From positions 45,245,651 through 45,309,650 of the forward strand of contig NC_065571.1 in NCBI RefSeq assembly GCF_937616625.2: 64,000 nucleotides of DNA. The letters run 5' to 3'. This document shows positions 1 to 12,604 of this stretch, in pieces. Position 1 is the stretch's first letter. Each line of letters starts with the position of its first letter. The DNA is from Mercurialis annua. Its lineage: Eukaryota > Streptophyta > Magnoliopsida > Malpighiales > Euphorbiaceae. The notes below the pieces were generated by a model, which searched no databases, was not told the DNA's origin, and saw only the letters and a program-made list of their open reading frames with translations. A program made the translations under genes and the position numbers.

Positions 1-640
1 GTGTTTTTTATTGTACCTTCGGTATTTTCTAGTGTATCTTTTAACCAGTATTTTTGAAAATATTTTTCAATATTCCAAAAATTTATTTTCCCGTGCTAGT
101 ATTTTTGTAATTTTTTTGGATAATTATGTAAAAAATCCCTATAATTAAATTTTTTAATTATTTAAATATAACAAAAATATAGTATTTTAAAGGAGATAAT
201 CAATTGCTGAAATAAAGCATAACTGATTCATGTACTCTTAACTAACATAGGGAAAAAATAATTAATCGGATCAAAAATAAGAAAATCACAATCAATAAAA
301 AGTCTAACTAGATAGGTGGTATGGACACATGCACAGAAAAATTATATATTTAAACATAGTCACGACAAAAAGGTGTTCTCTTAAAATTTTCTATGTGAAA
401 ATAATGTTTCGTTGAGACGTCAAGTAACCGAAACGTTTTTGAAACGGAACACGTTGATTGAATAAAGTGTATGCGCTATTTAGTTAACGATCGATTTCAT
501 TTAGGTTTAAGTTTTGTAGATTTAATATTTGAAATTTTTTTATATAATTAATTGTTGCAAGAAAAATGAAATTTCTTTTTTCAACTTTCATAGTCTTTTT
601 TCCCAAAGATACATAGCATAGAAGAGATTAACATATTAAC
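1..640. other. AT-rich non-coding sequence
   Basis: No open frame with recognisable protein similarity and no clear terminal repeats were seen. It lies downstream of the minus-strand LINE relic that begins near 640 and may be part of its 3' flank. Confidence 0.4.
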
Positions 641-1480
641 CCCTGACTAAGCGAGAGAACAAAATTGGTTGTAGCCAATTGAGCTAGTTTATAAGCTTCT
701 CGGTCATTGACTATAACAAAAATTACAATATTGAAAAAGCGGTTTTAAATCTCAGATATCTTGACAAATACCCAATATGACATGACCACAAGTTGACCAG
801 TTGGGCTACTTGAATGGCTTTGCCTTCATAGAAAACTTTGATCCAATACATATATAGGCGTCATTTGATGACCTCTTAAAGTGCCAAAAATTTCATGATG
901 TGAGGATCCCAAACAAATTGAAAAATAGATGAAAATGTATGTAAAGTATTTCTTTCGTGGTTTTGCGCTATCCCTGCTATAGAGCCATATTTCCTTTTTT
1001 TTATTTGTCCATGCTTCATATATACCAATAATTGTCTCCTGCGAATAAACCGAGGTATACTCTTTTTGGTCAAAGTGACCTTGATGAATATTATGTAGCA
1101 GCGGTCCTGTTTTTATTTTGCCTCCTTAGCTATGAATTCTTTTTTATAGTCCTTGGCATAATTCAAGGTTTGGATTTCCGATCAAACTTTATCTTTAAAA
1201 ATTGTTGCATTTTTGGCCTTCCAAATGGCCCAAAAATATAGCAATAGGTTCTGATATTGTTTATTGGACCTAGTTGCATAAGGCATGTGCTAATATTTGA
1301 CCACACAACTGCGAAAGATGTACAGTTAATCATACGAGATTGAAAAGATAGTGACGAAGCAAACCAAATCCTTTTAGCAAAAGGGCATTGGAAAAATAAG
1401 TGGATTTAATCCTTTGTTTGGCCAAAATTAGGGGCAGCAATGATTCCTATTCATTCTGAAATTTAAAACTTCAAAAATAG
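640..1480 (-). pseudogene. LINE relic: zf-RVT and RNase H-like tail
   Basis: Read on the minus strand in shifting frames, this stretch resembles the C-terminal part of a plant LINE polyprotein. A segment near 1380-1290 reads like the zf-RVT block (PLIFQCPFAKRIWFASSLSF). A segment near 1215-1190 resembles the tryptophan-rich stretch before the RNase H domain. Towards 700 a segment resembling the end of an RVT_3-type RNase H (VNDREAYKLAQLATTNFV) appears. Stops and frameshifts break it throughout and no reverse-transcriptase core is visible. It is an old, 5'-truncated or eroded non-LTR element. The assignment is by eye against the family pattern. Confidence 0.5.
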
Positions 1481-1499
1481 GTGAACCGTCTATGTCTTG

Positions 1500-2260
1500 T
1501 CTTGTAATTGACCCAACATCAATTACGTTATGCACATTTGCATATAAATAATCTACAGTTATGTCAACTTTTTGGGTTACTTTCATCGAATATGCATGTG
1601 TCAACTGCCTGTAACCCTCTCTATGAGTCTCTATTATGGTACATGACTAGTGTTAGCTGTTAGATTGTGTTTGAATGGTTACATAGGTTTAAATATTTCA
1701 ACAAACTCAGTGTTAATAATGGTGGAATATAGTGGGTCAAGACTTCTATACATTTCATTCAAACTGGCCTAGAGAAAGCCAGTCACTCTCCATTGATGCA
1801 ACCGCTTAAGTCACATCCTCTCTTACAATTGTGTACTAGCCAAAGACATATAAACACCATAGCAAGTGCACACAACAGGAACAATTGCATCAAATATAAC
1901 TGGATTAACATAAGTAAACTCGCAATTGGTAGGACAGACTGTTTGTGCAGGTGATGAGCTTTGTGTGACCTCATGTTGTTAATGCTTAACCCTTATTGAG
2001 CAGCTTTGGCATGGAAATACTAGGTTATGGATCTAACCAAAGCTATATTTCTCGAGTGCATCAGTGTATTGGCACTCGAGAATGGTTATATATATAACTA
2101 TCACAAACGCGATACAATCCGAAAACTCTGGAAGTTCCACTACCCTTGGTCCAACTCCGATGCTTGAGTAGAAGACGAGTCTGTGAACAGGATGAAAAAT
2201 CAATATGCATTTAAAATGCATACCTAACTCTATATACCACTCAAACAACTATACATGCAA
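1500..2260. other. Non-coding stretch, nothing recognised
   Basis: Short open frames occur on both strands but none resembles a known protein. No repeat ends were identified. Confidence 0.35.
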
Positions 2261-3660
2261 CTCGACATACCAATAATAGAAACACGTCAACACTCAACCA
2301 ATCAACCAATACATATCTTGCCTTTGAGTTTTAGTTATGCTCTAAAGTTTTAAAAATCAATTTTCGGAAACCTCATTTAGGCTCAATAGTTATAAATTTT
2401 ATATAATTTTTGTCATCGCATAAAAATCATTTTTGTCGAGTTCTCACAACATCCAAGCCTGAACCAACAATTTTTGAGACTCAAGTCAATCCCTCTATAA
2501 CCATGAATAAAACATAAGTACGATATCTCATAAATCTGAAAAATATATTTAAAACATAAACTCAATATCTCATTTATAAAATAATGGAGTACAACATAGC
2601 CAAGACTCAAATCACCAAAACTCAATATCATATGTGAATGAACCATTACTCATGCCAAAAGACTTCCCATAATACCTATAACATGTAGAACACATGACAA
2701 TTAACATTCACAACCCAATTAACCAAACCAAGCCAAATTATCATAAACCCTAACCAAGGGTAACAACCAAATCCAATAAATCAATTATTTCTAAGACATA
2801 TCATCAACATATATCATGGTAAGTAGGTTAATTAGCATGTGAAATCATCAATTAAGCATAAATAACACATATACTCCCAATCTCTACACATTTCCACGGT
2901 ACCCAAACCACACAAACACTCAAGTCGTCTACAAGGATCAAAGGTTACCTTTTAAAGCTCTCTAAGCCAAATCAAAAGGGTTTGAGGAAAAAGTGAAGAG
3001 AGACACCAATGAGTTTAAAATACAACACCCGAACCTTAATTAACCAAAATCCTTGACTTGAAAGTGTTTAATCAAGTACTTAGAAGTGGTTTAAGGTCTT
3101 TTCTTTCAAAAATATCATGGATCTGTATAGGGGACGAGTTGGGGCTAATAAAATGGCTTTAGGGTTTGTGTGTTCTCTCAAAAGCAAAAAATGCTTTTTA
3201 TAGGATTTTCAGGATGAAGAATCGTCCAAAGCCTAATTACCAATCGTTCACTAGGTCTTTAACTGTGCAAAAAGTCATTTAAGTAAATTGAACAATCGTC
3301 CACTACACATGGACTCACGAAACTTGATTTTTCTAGGCTAAAACGAAAAGTTAAAAACACCCGGAAATATTCCAAATCTCAAGGAACACTCACCCCACCT
3401 CGAAACCTTACATAAACACCTCATAATTATACAATCAATCAAATTTGCCACTTGATGAATGATACGTGTCAACAACATGACTTATAATGCAAACAGTCGA
3501 CATGAATCAAACCAATATCGAGTACTCGTACAAAACAAATGAGACACACATCAAGACAAAACCAAGGCACCACATGTTCTAATCTTAACATATTACAATT
3601 CAGAATCACAAGTAGATCATTGCCGCAAAAGTACAGGATAATATAAGAATGTTATGAAGT
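2260..3660 (-). mobile_element. LTR-like retrotransposon debris
   Basis: The stretch has the A- and C-rich composition on the plus strand typical of an LTR lying on the minus strand. It holds a minus-strand TATA box (TATAAAAAGC near 3190-3205), followed by a leader-like stretch. It shares short motifs around 'atcgtccac' and 'gacgatcg' with the debris at 53.5-56.4 kb. No LTR ends, primer-binding site or coding domain were found, so the class is unresolved. Confidence 0.3.
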
Positions 3661-4158
3661 TTTTAGTTGGTATTCAAACTCCTTATATCAATTATTATCT
3701 ATGTGACTAACATAGAAAAACAAGGAGAGGAAAAGGTCGGTGGGTCAAATATGGAGATCTCGTATCCACAACATCAACATCAATCAATTTACACGCGAGC
3801 AATGTCTAACGGGGCATTTTTATTTATTAACAACACTACAATAGAGGGCTTATCCAAAGGGATTAAACCAATTTTAAAACATCATGTTAATTGAAATTAA
3901 AAGTTCATTAAAGGCTAAGTTATGCTCTACTACATATGATAGGGGCATATTTGCTCCTTTTCTCTTGACAATTACATGTGGAAAATATAAAAACTATTAA
4001 TTAGCCACCTGAGCCTCTATATAGTCACTTCTTCAAGGACTCACTCAACCATAAATATAAATATTAATTTTCTTTCTTTTATTGCCTGTGGAACTTCTTC
4101 ACTTCTTCGCCTCTTTTCAGCCTGAATAATTTATGTAATCGTCCGTTAAAAAAAAAAA
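3660..4158. other. 3' flank of the expansin gene
   Basis: This is the downstream flank of the minus-strand expansin gene. A 75-codon plus-strand frame at 3667-3894 has no family resemblance and is probably chance. Confidence 0.35.
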
Positions 4159-6306
4159 TTAGAATTGGCCACCTTCAAAGGTTTGACCAAACTGCCAATT
4201 AGAGGGCACCACGTTAGAGCTTGTGACAGTTTGACCATCACTGGCTGTGACTTGAAAAGACAAACTCTGGCCATCAAGAAAAGAATCACTCTGCCAGTTT
4301 TGGCCCCAATTTCTGGACATGGGCTGCCAATCAGTTTTAGAGCCTTTGATTGAAACTGATTTAACATCGCCTGCACCTCCAACATTGGTGACCAACACCA
4401 AGTTGAAGTAAGAATGGCCGTTGATGCTAAATCTCATTCCTCCCTTTTTCACACATGGCACCCTGCCAACACCACATTTTTCATTAAAATTTAGGAAAAT
4501 ATTTTATATCATCATCCCCATTAACTCTTTTTTGTAAAAATAATTCATACTGCATTATTTTTGAATTAATCAAGTTATGATTTAAATTTAAATTCATTAT
4601 TATAATCTCAGTTTATATTTTTATCAGCAACTTATCGATACCATGCAATTGGAACAGATCAAAATGTAAAATTGTGAGTGTGTCTTACATTTCATATTAG
4701 AAATTTCGTATAAATATTTTAGGATTAGTTGCAAATAAATTATACATATTATAATTTTTTTTACCATTGCAATAAGAATTTTGAATTTTACTCGTATTTG
4801 TTTTCTAATATGGAACACCAAATATATTTTTGATAAAAATGTTAGTGATGTGAGCACAGACTAATTTACAAATTTTCTTGAACCTGTCTTTTAATAATAA
4901 ATTTGGCAAATTGCACTTTTTTTAATTGGGTTATTCACTATAATTTCTAAATGTTGGGTCCTTACATTTTTACTTTGTAAACATTAGGTATCTCAATCAT
5001 AAAAAAAAACTTAACGGTGTCAGTGAGACCGAAAAATTTGGTTCGAGAAACTTTCAATACAAATAAAAGTGTAAAGATTTAATTTGGAAAAAAAAATGAA
5101 TAAAAAATTATCTCAATTGCGCTAATATTGTAAAATATACATACTCCAATTATGTGACAGAGGAACCTAATATCTATAAAATTAAAAATGTCGGAATTCA
5201 ATAAGAACAAACAAAAATGTAGGAATTTTAAGTGATAGGGCATGCACTCAAATACGGATGTTGCCAATAATTTTAGCAAAATGATGAACAAAAATGTGCA
5301 GTGCAGTAAAAGCGTACCTTCTATAAGAAACAGGCACAATCCCAGCTTTGTATTGAGCAATTTTAAGAAAAGCAGGCTGAGCCAAATCAAAATGCTCGAG
5401 AGGAGTATTGCACCATCCACCATTGTCGTTAGACTGAGCAGGATTTGGTGGGCAAAAGTTTGTAGCAGTCACCGTAATCGAACCGGGTAAGCACCACTGT
5501 GGATCGTTACTGCATTGCAATTCATAGCAAGAACCGCACCCTAACCCATCATTGAACAGTGCTGTGCTTAATGCTGCTGTGTTCGTTCCATATCCTTGGC
5601 TATCCAGTTTCCCATATCCACATGCCCCTCCTGCAAAATAACCCATCTTTAGTTCATTAAATTGTTTAAATTTGCATACCTAATTCTTTAAAACTTTGGT
5701 GAATTGGCTCCTATTAGAATCAATTTTTGAGACTTCCTAGCCTTAAAGTCAAATATGGTACTAGTTCGGTACAACTTTAATTGTGGTTTTATTAGCTCTA
5801 ATACACCTCCCTCGTATGCGAATGTTCATTGGACTTCAAAAGTGAAGACAAGTGTTTTTGAAAAAAAATAAGATAGATTTGGCCACCACGTTTTATGCAC
5901 GCAAACGCTCATTGAATTTGAAGAGTGGATGAACATAGTATTTTACTTTACGTATAACTGTACGACTAGTCTGTGACCATTTTATAATAAAGCTATAGTT
6001 TGATAACTATTTTATAAAAAAAAAATAGTCTAGCATTTGTTTTATAATAAAATTATTGTTTGGTAACCATTTTATGATTTTTTTATAGTTCGGTAATTAT
6101 TTTATAATTCCGGCGGAGCGTTATCTCAGCATATATAACTAGAAAAACTTACCCATAGTGCCAGATGCATCACTACCACCGTAGAAGGTGGCGTGACCTG
6201 ACTGCCATCCACCGTCATCATCAGCTGAGCCTGAGATGACATTCAGCTGTAAACTGAGCAAGCACATCACAAGGGATGATAACAAGAATGTTTGATGAGT
6301 TGCCAT
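4159..6306 (-). CDS. EXPA: Alpha-expansin (EXPA8-like), 3 exons
   Basis: Secreted cell-wall loosening protein acting without hydrolysis on cellulose-xyloglucan contacts. Exons on the minus strand are 6306-6153, 5630-5318 and 4462-4159, all GT-AG, giving 256 residues, the normal family length. Residues 1 to about 26 form a hydrophobic signal peptide. The DPBB domain follows, with the [11 protein letters not shown] start, the MGGACGYG block spanning the first splice junction, conserved cysteines and the HFD motif ([11 protein letters not shown]). The C-terminal carbohydrate-binding domain has the expected tryptophans ([14 protein letters not shown]) and the SNWQFGQTF end. CGSCYELQC and the FEGGQF tail fit the EXPA2/EXPA8 group better than EXPA1. 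The start is the only ATG giving a signal peptide, about 100 bp below a TATA box. It appears intact and functional. Confidence 0.95.
5960..6110. repeat. Degenerate tandem repeat in expansin intron 1
   Basis: A unit of about 35-45 bp built on 'tagttyggtaacyattttat' recurs about four times with substitutions and A-tract length changes. It lies wholly inside intron 1, close to the donor at 6152. Confidence 0.5.
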
Positions 6307-6404
6307 TGCTACAATTCTTTAAATTTCTTTAAAACTTCAACTCAAATACAAACAATCTTATTATCAAAGGGGCAAGTGTAAATTTTGAGAGTGACTAGGT
6401 TCTT

Positions 6405-6412
6405 TATTTATA
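6405..6412 (-). promoter_or_regulatory. TATA box of the expansin gene
   Basis: On the minus strand the sequence reads TATAAATA, 99 bp before the ATG at 6306. That leaves room for a leader of about 70 nt, normal for a plant gene. Confidence 0.6.
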
Positions 6413-6419
6413 TGCATTC

Positions 6420-8182
6420 TAAAACAGTAGCACAAACTCAGTTGGTGGAGTTTTTTGTTTTTATTTTTGACAGCCACCCAAAATTTAAAACAAAAAACAT
6501 AGGTTAAACTAAAATTAGAAAATTAAGTTGTGCATGCACTGGTTTTAATTTGCTAAGGTATGCCTACCGCTAAATGGGCTAATCCATTGTTGAAATCTCT
6601 CAACCTCCTCTTTTTACAATTACTTTAAAACTCTTTATATTTATCATAATTTACACTTTGATTCCTATTGTTTGAAAATCATATGATTTTGAAACCTCAA
6701 TTTTGATTCTGTCAACAATATTTTTTGTGTTTGCCAACCAAATTAAAAAACTTATGGATAAATTAATTTCAAACTTGAGAGACAAAATCGTAGACAAAAA
6801 CAAAAATAGGAAACATATCGTTTTTTTAATTTTTTTTATTTAGTCCTTTAACTCGGTTGATTAACATCAAAAAAGGATGGAAGGACCAAATAGAGATCAA
6901 AATATGAATTATAACATATGTGTGGATTTTCAGAATAATTTGCTTTTACATAAATTATTTAAGAGATATATTTTCTTTTGATAATTTAGTTAAATGATAG
7001 AAAAATGACATTTTAGAATTTTAGATTTAAATTAACATTTCTTATTAGAATAGAAGTATAATAGTTTTCGGACAGTTCACTTTTTAAATTTAAACTTATA
7101 AATCTTATATAAATTATGATTAAATTTTTTATAGCTATAACTATAATTCAATTCAAAATATGCAACTGTGTTTATTTTAGTTTTAAATTGAAAATTGATT
7201 GAGCTTACGTGGCATTGCCATGTAATATTCAGATGGTCAAAATTTTGACACATCTCAAAGTAATTCAAATCTGTTCGTCTAGCTCCTTTTATCTAATCCA
7301 ACTTTATAAAAATTTATCCAATTATTCATAGACCTCTGAAAAAAAAAACTCTGCCTCCCTCCCTCCCTCCACAATTACAATACTACGACTATTGCAATTC
7401 TAGATTAATACACCAAGCTCATAAAGATAAAAAAAAATAGGCATAAAAATAAAAAAAATAACCATATTTGTTATTAATTTTAAATAAAATTATCTAATTA
7501 CCTTCATAATTTTATTATATGAGCATTGAATATAGTGGTACTATAATAATTCACTCTTAAAAATTCAAAGAGTATTATAAAAATATATTTTAATAAACTA
7601 ATCATAATAATGAGTTTCTTAATTTTTGTGAAGTTAGTATTTTTTTTATTTTATTTTTATGAGACAGAGGGAGTATTGACAATATACATAATTTTGTAAA
7701 ACAAACTTCCGGAAAAATGAAATTTAGAAGAAATACTCCAAAAATAATGTTCAACAATTTCATGAAAATAGAAAAATGTCAACTGAGTGAGTTCATACTA
7801 TTAGAATTAATCATTAAAATTCAAACCATTAGACATTTGAAGTTATATAATTTTACAGTTACTGATAATAATTAGAATCTTAAACCACAAATCATACCAA
7901 TATCATATACATTTTGTGGTTGTTTTTCGAGAGCATTGCTACACAAGAACTATCCGACCAAATTGTGCTCCGAGAGTGTCGCTCCACCGGAACTACCTGA
8001 TTTTCACTTAATCCATGAGTAGTGAGTCTTGGGAGAACGTATCTATCATCGGCAACCTCACTATTCCTAGAGCGACGCTCAATTGGAAAATACCACAATC
8101 ATAATAACCATTAAATGACGAACAAATCAATTCACCTACTCAACTTGGCACGAAATATAAAAAAAATATTTTTTAGAAAAAA
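6420..8182. other. Intergenic upstream of the expansin gene
   Basis: No gene is supported. A short (CCTC)n tract sits near 7350-7372. A lone Stowaway-like end (gacagagggagta) lies near 7664-7676 without a partner end. Minus-strand open frames at 7077-7268 and 7892-8098 show no family resemblance. Confidence 0.4.
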
Positions 8183-8560
8183 GGCTTAATGGCAAAAAAA
8201 TCCAAATTTTTACGACTTGTTGCAATTATATCCAAATCTTTTAATTTTTGCAATAATATCCAAATTGCATTATTTTATTGCAATAATATCCAAATTGCAC
8301 TTTATATGTGAATTTTTTGAGTTTTTTGCCATTTTTTTGGACTTTTACTATAATATTATATTTCAAAACATAATAATAGCCTAATATCTTAATTGAAAAC
8401 AATAAGTTTAGCCATCAATTTGGCTATTATTGCTAAAAAAAATGCAATTTGGATATTATTACAACAAAAAGATGTAATTTGAATATTATTACAGAAATTA
8501 AAAGGTTTGGATATAATTGCAACAAGTCGTAAAGATTTGTATTTTTTTTACCATTAAGCC
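8183..8560. mobile_element. Mutator-type MITE, 378 bp
   Basis: It has long terminal inverted repeats of about 95 bp. The left end begins GGCTTAATGGCAAAAAAATC and the right end, reversed, begins GGCTTAATGGTAAAAAAAAT; both continue into an imperfect copy of the same sequence. Flanks are A-rich (tagaaaaaa and taaaaaaat), so the target-site duplication cannot be proved. There is no coding capacity. Confidence 0.7.
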
Positions 8561-9580
8561 TAAAAAAATGGTATGAAAGACTCAAAACTCTGCATTTTCA
8601 TATCATTTTCACTGCTCTGCAAAAAAAAGAAGAGCGGAACACCTAATTTACCCAAATAAAATTATAAATAACTCTAATTAAAATTCTAATTAAACCTACT
8701 CTTAATATGAATGTATGCCTTTTACTATATAATTTTACATTTATAAGTGATTTGACTTATAAATCGGAATATTGAACGTGAATTTGGACTACTCGTAAAT
8801 TATTCAAAATTAATTTAAAAAAAATTAAAATAAGTCTAAACGAGTCTCTTGTGCATAATAATTTATATGATATTAATGTTTAAATATTTTTAAATTGAAA
8901 TATATATTATTTTAATTGGTTGAATTTCATATGTAAAAAAATTAAATACATTAAACATCATAAATCTTTTTATTATTTTTTCTTTATTGTCTATAAAATT
9001 CGAACTTATTCGAGTCAAACTAGATAGTTTTGATTTATTTCGGGTTTGAACTCAAACATAATTATGTTTATCCATTTATGAAAAAATGAAATATTATTTA
9101 TTTATTTATTTGATGTTGTCTTTTTAATGAAATTGATAAATTTTATTATAGAAAAGGAAAAATATAGAGGGTGAAAATTAAAAAGAGAAGTTGAGACAGT
9201 TAATAAAAATAATGTATTTTTTTTCATACGTTTGTTACGTGGTTTTCTATTTTTGAACGCTTTGTACAGACACCAAGGCAGGTAAATTAATGATAAATAA
9301 TAGTCCAGGTTTTTAAAAAAAAAATTGAAGATAAAGGAGTTAATCAAAACAAGTAAAATTTAGGAACCTTAAAATAACCCCAACAATTTTTCTTACGTAG
9401 ACATTCACGTTTATAATTTTTCATTAGTTAACGGAGCGTGAGAGCATGCTTTTGACAAACATACAACGAGGCATTTAAAGTAACACTTTTCTTTAGTCGA
9501 GGGATCAAAAAGAGCAAAAATGAAATTCAGAGACCATTCAATCAAAACACGTATAGTTAAAGGACCTAATTATGAATTTA
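8561..9580. other. AT-rich non-coding stretch
   Basis: Nothing recognisable was found. The minus-strand frame at 9102-9347 is low-complexity sequence. Confidence 0.35.
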
Positions 9581-9589
9581 ACATTAAAT

Positions 9590-10265
9590 TTAGGCCTAAT
9601 ATCCAAAAACATCTCGACATTTTAACCCTTTTTCAATTTCACACGACGTTATAAAATCGTTAATTATACCCAAAATTCACAACTCTGAGTTTCAATTGCA
9701 CGCTCCAACATTAATTTTAGATGATTTTTTTTTTAATTCAGAGATAAAACCATTCAACAACACAAAAACTCATATTAGAATTATACTATTTTTCACTTTA
9801 AAATAAAATCAAATAGGTTCTTTATCTTTAAAATCCAATTTAATTTTTTTAATTAAATCAAAATTAATTCAAAATCTTAATTAATTTAATTAAAATCTAA
9901 ATATTTTTTTAAATATATCATAAATAATTTAAATTTTATTAAAAAAAGAACAATCGTATCTCTCCGGTTGAAAGCCGAATCAGATCTGGTTCTCGCCTCT
10001 GGTTTGTCTTCCTCCATGAAAGACGAGTAATTCATCTTAAGGAAAACGAACGGCGGGTCGGAAATGGAGTCAAAAACATTAGGCGGCAACGGAGTCGGAG
10101 TTAATTTATACTGAATAAAAATTATTATTATTTATTATATTACTTTTTGAACTCGTATGGAAGAATGATTTTTTGTTCTAGTGATAACATTAAATAAAAT
10201 TTAGAATATATATTAAATATGATTGAGGGTGCAAACAATTATAGATTTTACAATGTCAGGGTACT
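9590..10265. mobile_element. Diverged Mutator-type MITE with 'gtcttcctcc' core
   Basis: The left part (from about 9595) and the right part (to about 10263) are weakly inverted and carry 'ttgcaccctc'-type subterminal motifs shared with the element at 37908-38710. The centre (about 9985-10060) has the same 'gtcttcctccatgaaagac' core as that element. Exact ends and a target duplication were not found. The open frame at 9886-10089 is the core read backwards and is not a gene. Confidence 0.4.
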
Positions 10266-10486
10266 GTCGCCTTCATTTGTTATGGTCATCATACAAGATA
10301 TGATCTTGCTTCCGTTATTTCAGCAGGAATAACTTCTCTGCACTTCTAATTTTTCCATGTTAGAGCTCACCGGTTCGGCCACCGGTTCGATTTTTAAAAT
10401 ACTGGTTAAAGCATTTCCTCAATGTTTTGTATCTAATCCAAATATGTCTTAATGTATAAAAAGATTCAAATACTTTTTGAAGGATT

Positions 10487-10610
10487 GACTACCGTCAACA
10501 GTAAAGATTCAAATGTCAATTTATCAAGAAAAAATGAAAAGAATTGGCTACTTATTATATATTATGAATTTAAATAACATAAAAAAGAATGGCTACCGTC
10601 AACAGTAAAG
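10487..10610. repeat. Direct repeat of 20 bp, spacing 104 bp
   Basis: The sequence ggctaccgtcaacagtaaag at 10591-10610 recurs with one mismatch at 10487-10506. The spacer is AT-rich and non-coding. It could be an old target duplication or a slipped duplication. Confidence 0.5.
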
Positions 10611-11031
10611 TTAAACCATTGATTGCAGCCGAAAAAAATTAGAAGAAAAGAGTTTTTTATTTTTGAGAGAAAATATATATTTACTAATGTGAAAAATACC
10701 GTTTTTTATATAATAAGCCAACCGAACATAATGTGCATGCCACATAAGATAAATTAAGTATTAATTTTTTTAAAATAGCAAATTAAAATAGAATTATAAA
10801 ATTTTGTTTATAAACACCAATGATCTATGAATTTCTAGTAATAGAGATCTGTTTAAAAAACAATAGCACACATGTCAGAAGAATGTCGAAAGAAGATGGC
10901 ATTTTGACGGTTCAAATAAGTTATGTAGGAGAAAGAAGAGAGAAAAGAAACAATAAAAAAATATAAAAGAGTCTAATAAAAAAACTAAAGAGATATATAA
11001 AGAGAACTATGTCACTTCCAGAGCTGCATAA

Positions 11032-11709
11032 GAGCATCTCTGCATGAAAATTCTAACGAATGCTGTTAACGCGAGTATTCTTCCTGAAATTTACACTCTT
11101 ATGCTAAATTAGCTTCATAATACTAAATTTAGCATTTAGAATGAAGAGCACATCTCCATTACTAATTTACTATGTTATATCATGTGCTAAATTTAGCATA
11201 TACTAAACTTCGTACTAAATTTAATATCAAGTTTAATATATGCCAAAAAAATTTATCCATTTAACTTAATTACAAAAGTGTCATAAATAGTAATTTTATT
11301 TAATATAATAATTTTTTTTATAAAAATAAATAAATTATTATTATTAAAAATAATATTTTAAATAATTCATTAAAAGCATATTTTATAAAAAGAACATTAA
11401 ATAATTTATATTTTGTTATATTTTTTACATATATTTAAATTTAAAAAATAATTTGTTTATTAAAATATATATTATTATATATAATTAGTAATTATTAATA
11501 TGATTTAAATATTAAATAAAAATAAAAATTAGTAATTAATATTTAATGTTTATTGCATGTAAAATAAAAATCAATATAAAATTATAAGTTTGTCATATAA
11601 TATAGCATTGTGCATTGGAGTAAAAAATTAAAATTCGTGCTATATTTAGCATTTTGCTATATTTTATATTAAAATAACACAAATTATAACATATGCAACA
11701 GAGATGCTT
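11032..11709. mobile_element. Tourist-like (PIF/Harbinger) MITE, 678 bp
   Basis: Left end GAGCATCTCTG and reversed right end AAGCATCTCTG are flanked on both sides by TAA (11029-11031 and 11710-11712), the 3-bp duplication typical of PIF/Harbinger elements. The inside is AT-rich and non-coding. Confidence 0.65.
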
Positions 11710-11712
11710 TAA

Positions 11713-12164
11713 TGTTGTTTAAAAAAATATATCATGTGCATGGGATGCAAAAAATATTTTATTGTGTCAGAAGATCATGTGGTCCCCTCACTTTTTCACG
11801 TTTTTATTAGACGGAGTTATATCTCGATCAGTGGTTATATTTAGCGTTGGGTTATCAAGTCCATGTGTCTGAGGTATTGAACTCCTATTATACTATGTCT
11901 CCTCGATCTAATTTAGAAGGTTCAGTTATGTGTTAGTTCGGTATTATTGCCTTTTTGATGATCTCTTTGGATTGGACTTAACTGAATGTGTCTAATATCT
12001 GAGCTTTTGTTGTTTTGCAGTTGTTTTCTCTATACGGTGTTATCATTTGTAATAATGTAAAATTTGGAGTTTAAAAAATTGGTTTGCCCTTAAATATTTT
12101 TGTTTTTGTTTCCAAAAATGTGCTTGGTGATGCTGGGGTACACAATATCTTAATTTAGGAGCAC
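11713..12164. other. Non-coding spacer between two Tourist-like MITEs
   Basis: It contains a T-rich stretch (11850-12060) that looks like the 3' end of a decayed retroelement, but no domain or poly-A end confirms this. Confidence 0.3.
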
Positions 12165-12167
12165 TAA

Positions 12168-12601
12168 GAGCATCTCCAATGCACTCTCTAAATATATCAA
12201 ACTCTTTAATTTAGAGAGTTTCATGCAAAATTTGAAATCCAATGGACTCTTCATAATTTAAATTTAAAGAAGAGAGTGATTTTGGCTCTCCACATGTGGA
12301 GAGTCAAATTCACTCTCTACTTCTTATCTTTTCAATAAAATTTCAAATTCAAAATATATAGACTATCTTTTTATTTTTAAAAATATGTGTTTTGATTTTA
12401 TTTTAATATAAAAAATTATAGAAATAAAAATTACAATAAAAAAATAAATATAATAATTAAATAAATTAATACTTATTGAATAAAACGTTATATTTAGAGA
12501 GTCGATTGTAGTAAAATTAAAAAATATGCTCTTTATATGCAAGATGCTCTCTATTTTATAAAATATGCTCTCTAAAATAGAGAATACCATTGGGGATGCT
12601 C
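12168..12601. mobile_element. Tourist-like (PIF/Harbinger) MITE, 434 bp
   Basis: Ends GAGCATCTCCAATG and, reversed, GAGCATCCCCAATG; flanked by TAA on both sides (12165-12167 and 12602-12604). Subterminal 'ctctctaaat' and 'tctctattttagagagc' stretches form further inverted pairs. The open frame at 12363-12590 inside it is chance. Confidence 0.8.
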
Positions 12602-12604
12602 TAA

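Noticed and set aside
7664..7676. Lone Stowaway-like end
   Set aside because: No matching left end with TA was found upstream.
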